From Methanosarcinales archaeon (GTDB lineage: Archaea; Halobacteriota; Syntropharchaeia; Alkanophagales; Methanospirareceae), in assembly GCA_030621945.1 (NCBI GenBank), contig JAUXGS010000085.1:1-5202 (forward strand): DNA of 5,202 nucleotides, given 5' to 3'. A program made the position numbers and the translations under genes. The notes below the pieces were generated by a model that was not told where the DNA came from, did not search any database, and was given only the letters and a program-made list of their open reading frames with translations. Each line of letters starts with the position of its first letter. Positions within the stretch are counted from its first letter, which is position 1. This document shows positions 5,188 to 5,202 of the stretch, in pieces.

Positions 5188-5196
5188 TATTTATAT
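5188..5196 (-). promoter_or_regulatory. TATA box upstream of the Trm1 remnant
   Basis: On the minus strand ATATAAATA (5196-5188) is centred about 29 bases before the ATG at 5163. This is the spacing expected for a leaderless archaeal transcript and matches the other minus-strand genes here. It overlaps the start region of the plus-strand ORF at 5195. Confidence 0.45.
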
Positions 5197-5202
5197 GAGT
5201 TC
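5195..5202 (+). CDS. Start of a plus-strand gene cut by the window edge
   Basis: An ATG at 5195 follows GGGAGG (5181-5186) at 8-base spacing, the strongest Shine-Dalgarno match in the window. Only two codons (Met-Ser) and two bases are visible, so the product cannot be named and even the call rests on the ribosome site alone. Confidence 0.4.

Noticed and set aside
1..5202. CRISPR array, tRNA or rRNA genes, or intact insertion sequence
   Set aside because: No regularly spaced repeats, tRNA cloverleaf, rRNA signature or transposase with terminal inverted repeats was seen on either strand.

Overview
The window is archaeal. Its four clearest promoters carry a TATA box (TTTATATA or close variants) about 28-32 bases upstream of a start codon, which is the layout of leaderless or short-leader archaeal transcripts. 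The gene families (a DUF2226-type protein, Roadblock/LC7 proteins, an MglA/COG2229-type small GTPase, a Trm1 fragment) also fit Euryarchaeota. A lineage such as Archaeoglobi, Syntrophoarchaeia or ANME-1 is possible, but the window alone does not decide it.

Layout, left to right. Bases 1-321 hold a decayed minus-strand copy of the C-terminal domain of the large gene next to it, with several separate disabling lesions but its own TATA box and Shine-Dalgarno-like site. Bases 322-553 are a spacer with that promoter and a hairpin. Bases 554-2533 (minus) encode a 659-residue protein: a DUF2226-like N-terminal domain, four tandem beta-rich modules of about 100 residues, and an alpha/beta C-terminal domain. 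Immediately upstream in the same operon is a Roadblock/LC7 protein (2541-2918, minus). Upstream of that, with its own promoter, is a small Cys-motif protein of unknown function (2975-3469, minus).

Diverging from these, a tight plus-strand operon encodes Roadblock protein 2 (3637 or 3586 to 4014), an MglA-like small GTPase (4018-4539) and Roadblock protein 3 (4505-4870). Roadblock 3 overlaps the end of the GTPase gene by 35 bases. From 4871 to 5194 there is no intact gene. The stretch contains a T-rich possible terminator, unassigned DNA, and a minus-strand 5' remnant of a Trm1 (tRNA guanine-26 dimethyltransferase) gene that keeps its promoter and start. A plus-strand gene appears to begin at 5195 and runs off the window.

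How the parts may work together: Roadblock proteins bind and regulate small Ras-like GTPases, the bacterial model being MglB acting on MglA. A GTPase between two different Roadblock genes, with a third Roadblock paired with a multi-module DUF2226 protein across a divergent intergenic region, suggests one cytoplasmic GTPase switch with several regulators and a possible scaffold or effector. That functional link is inference from gene order. The domain calls rest on visible motifs.
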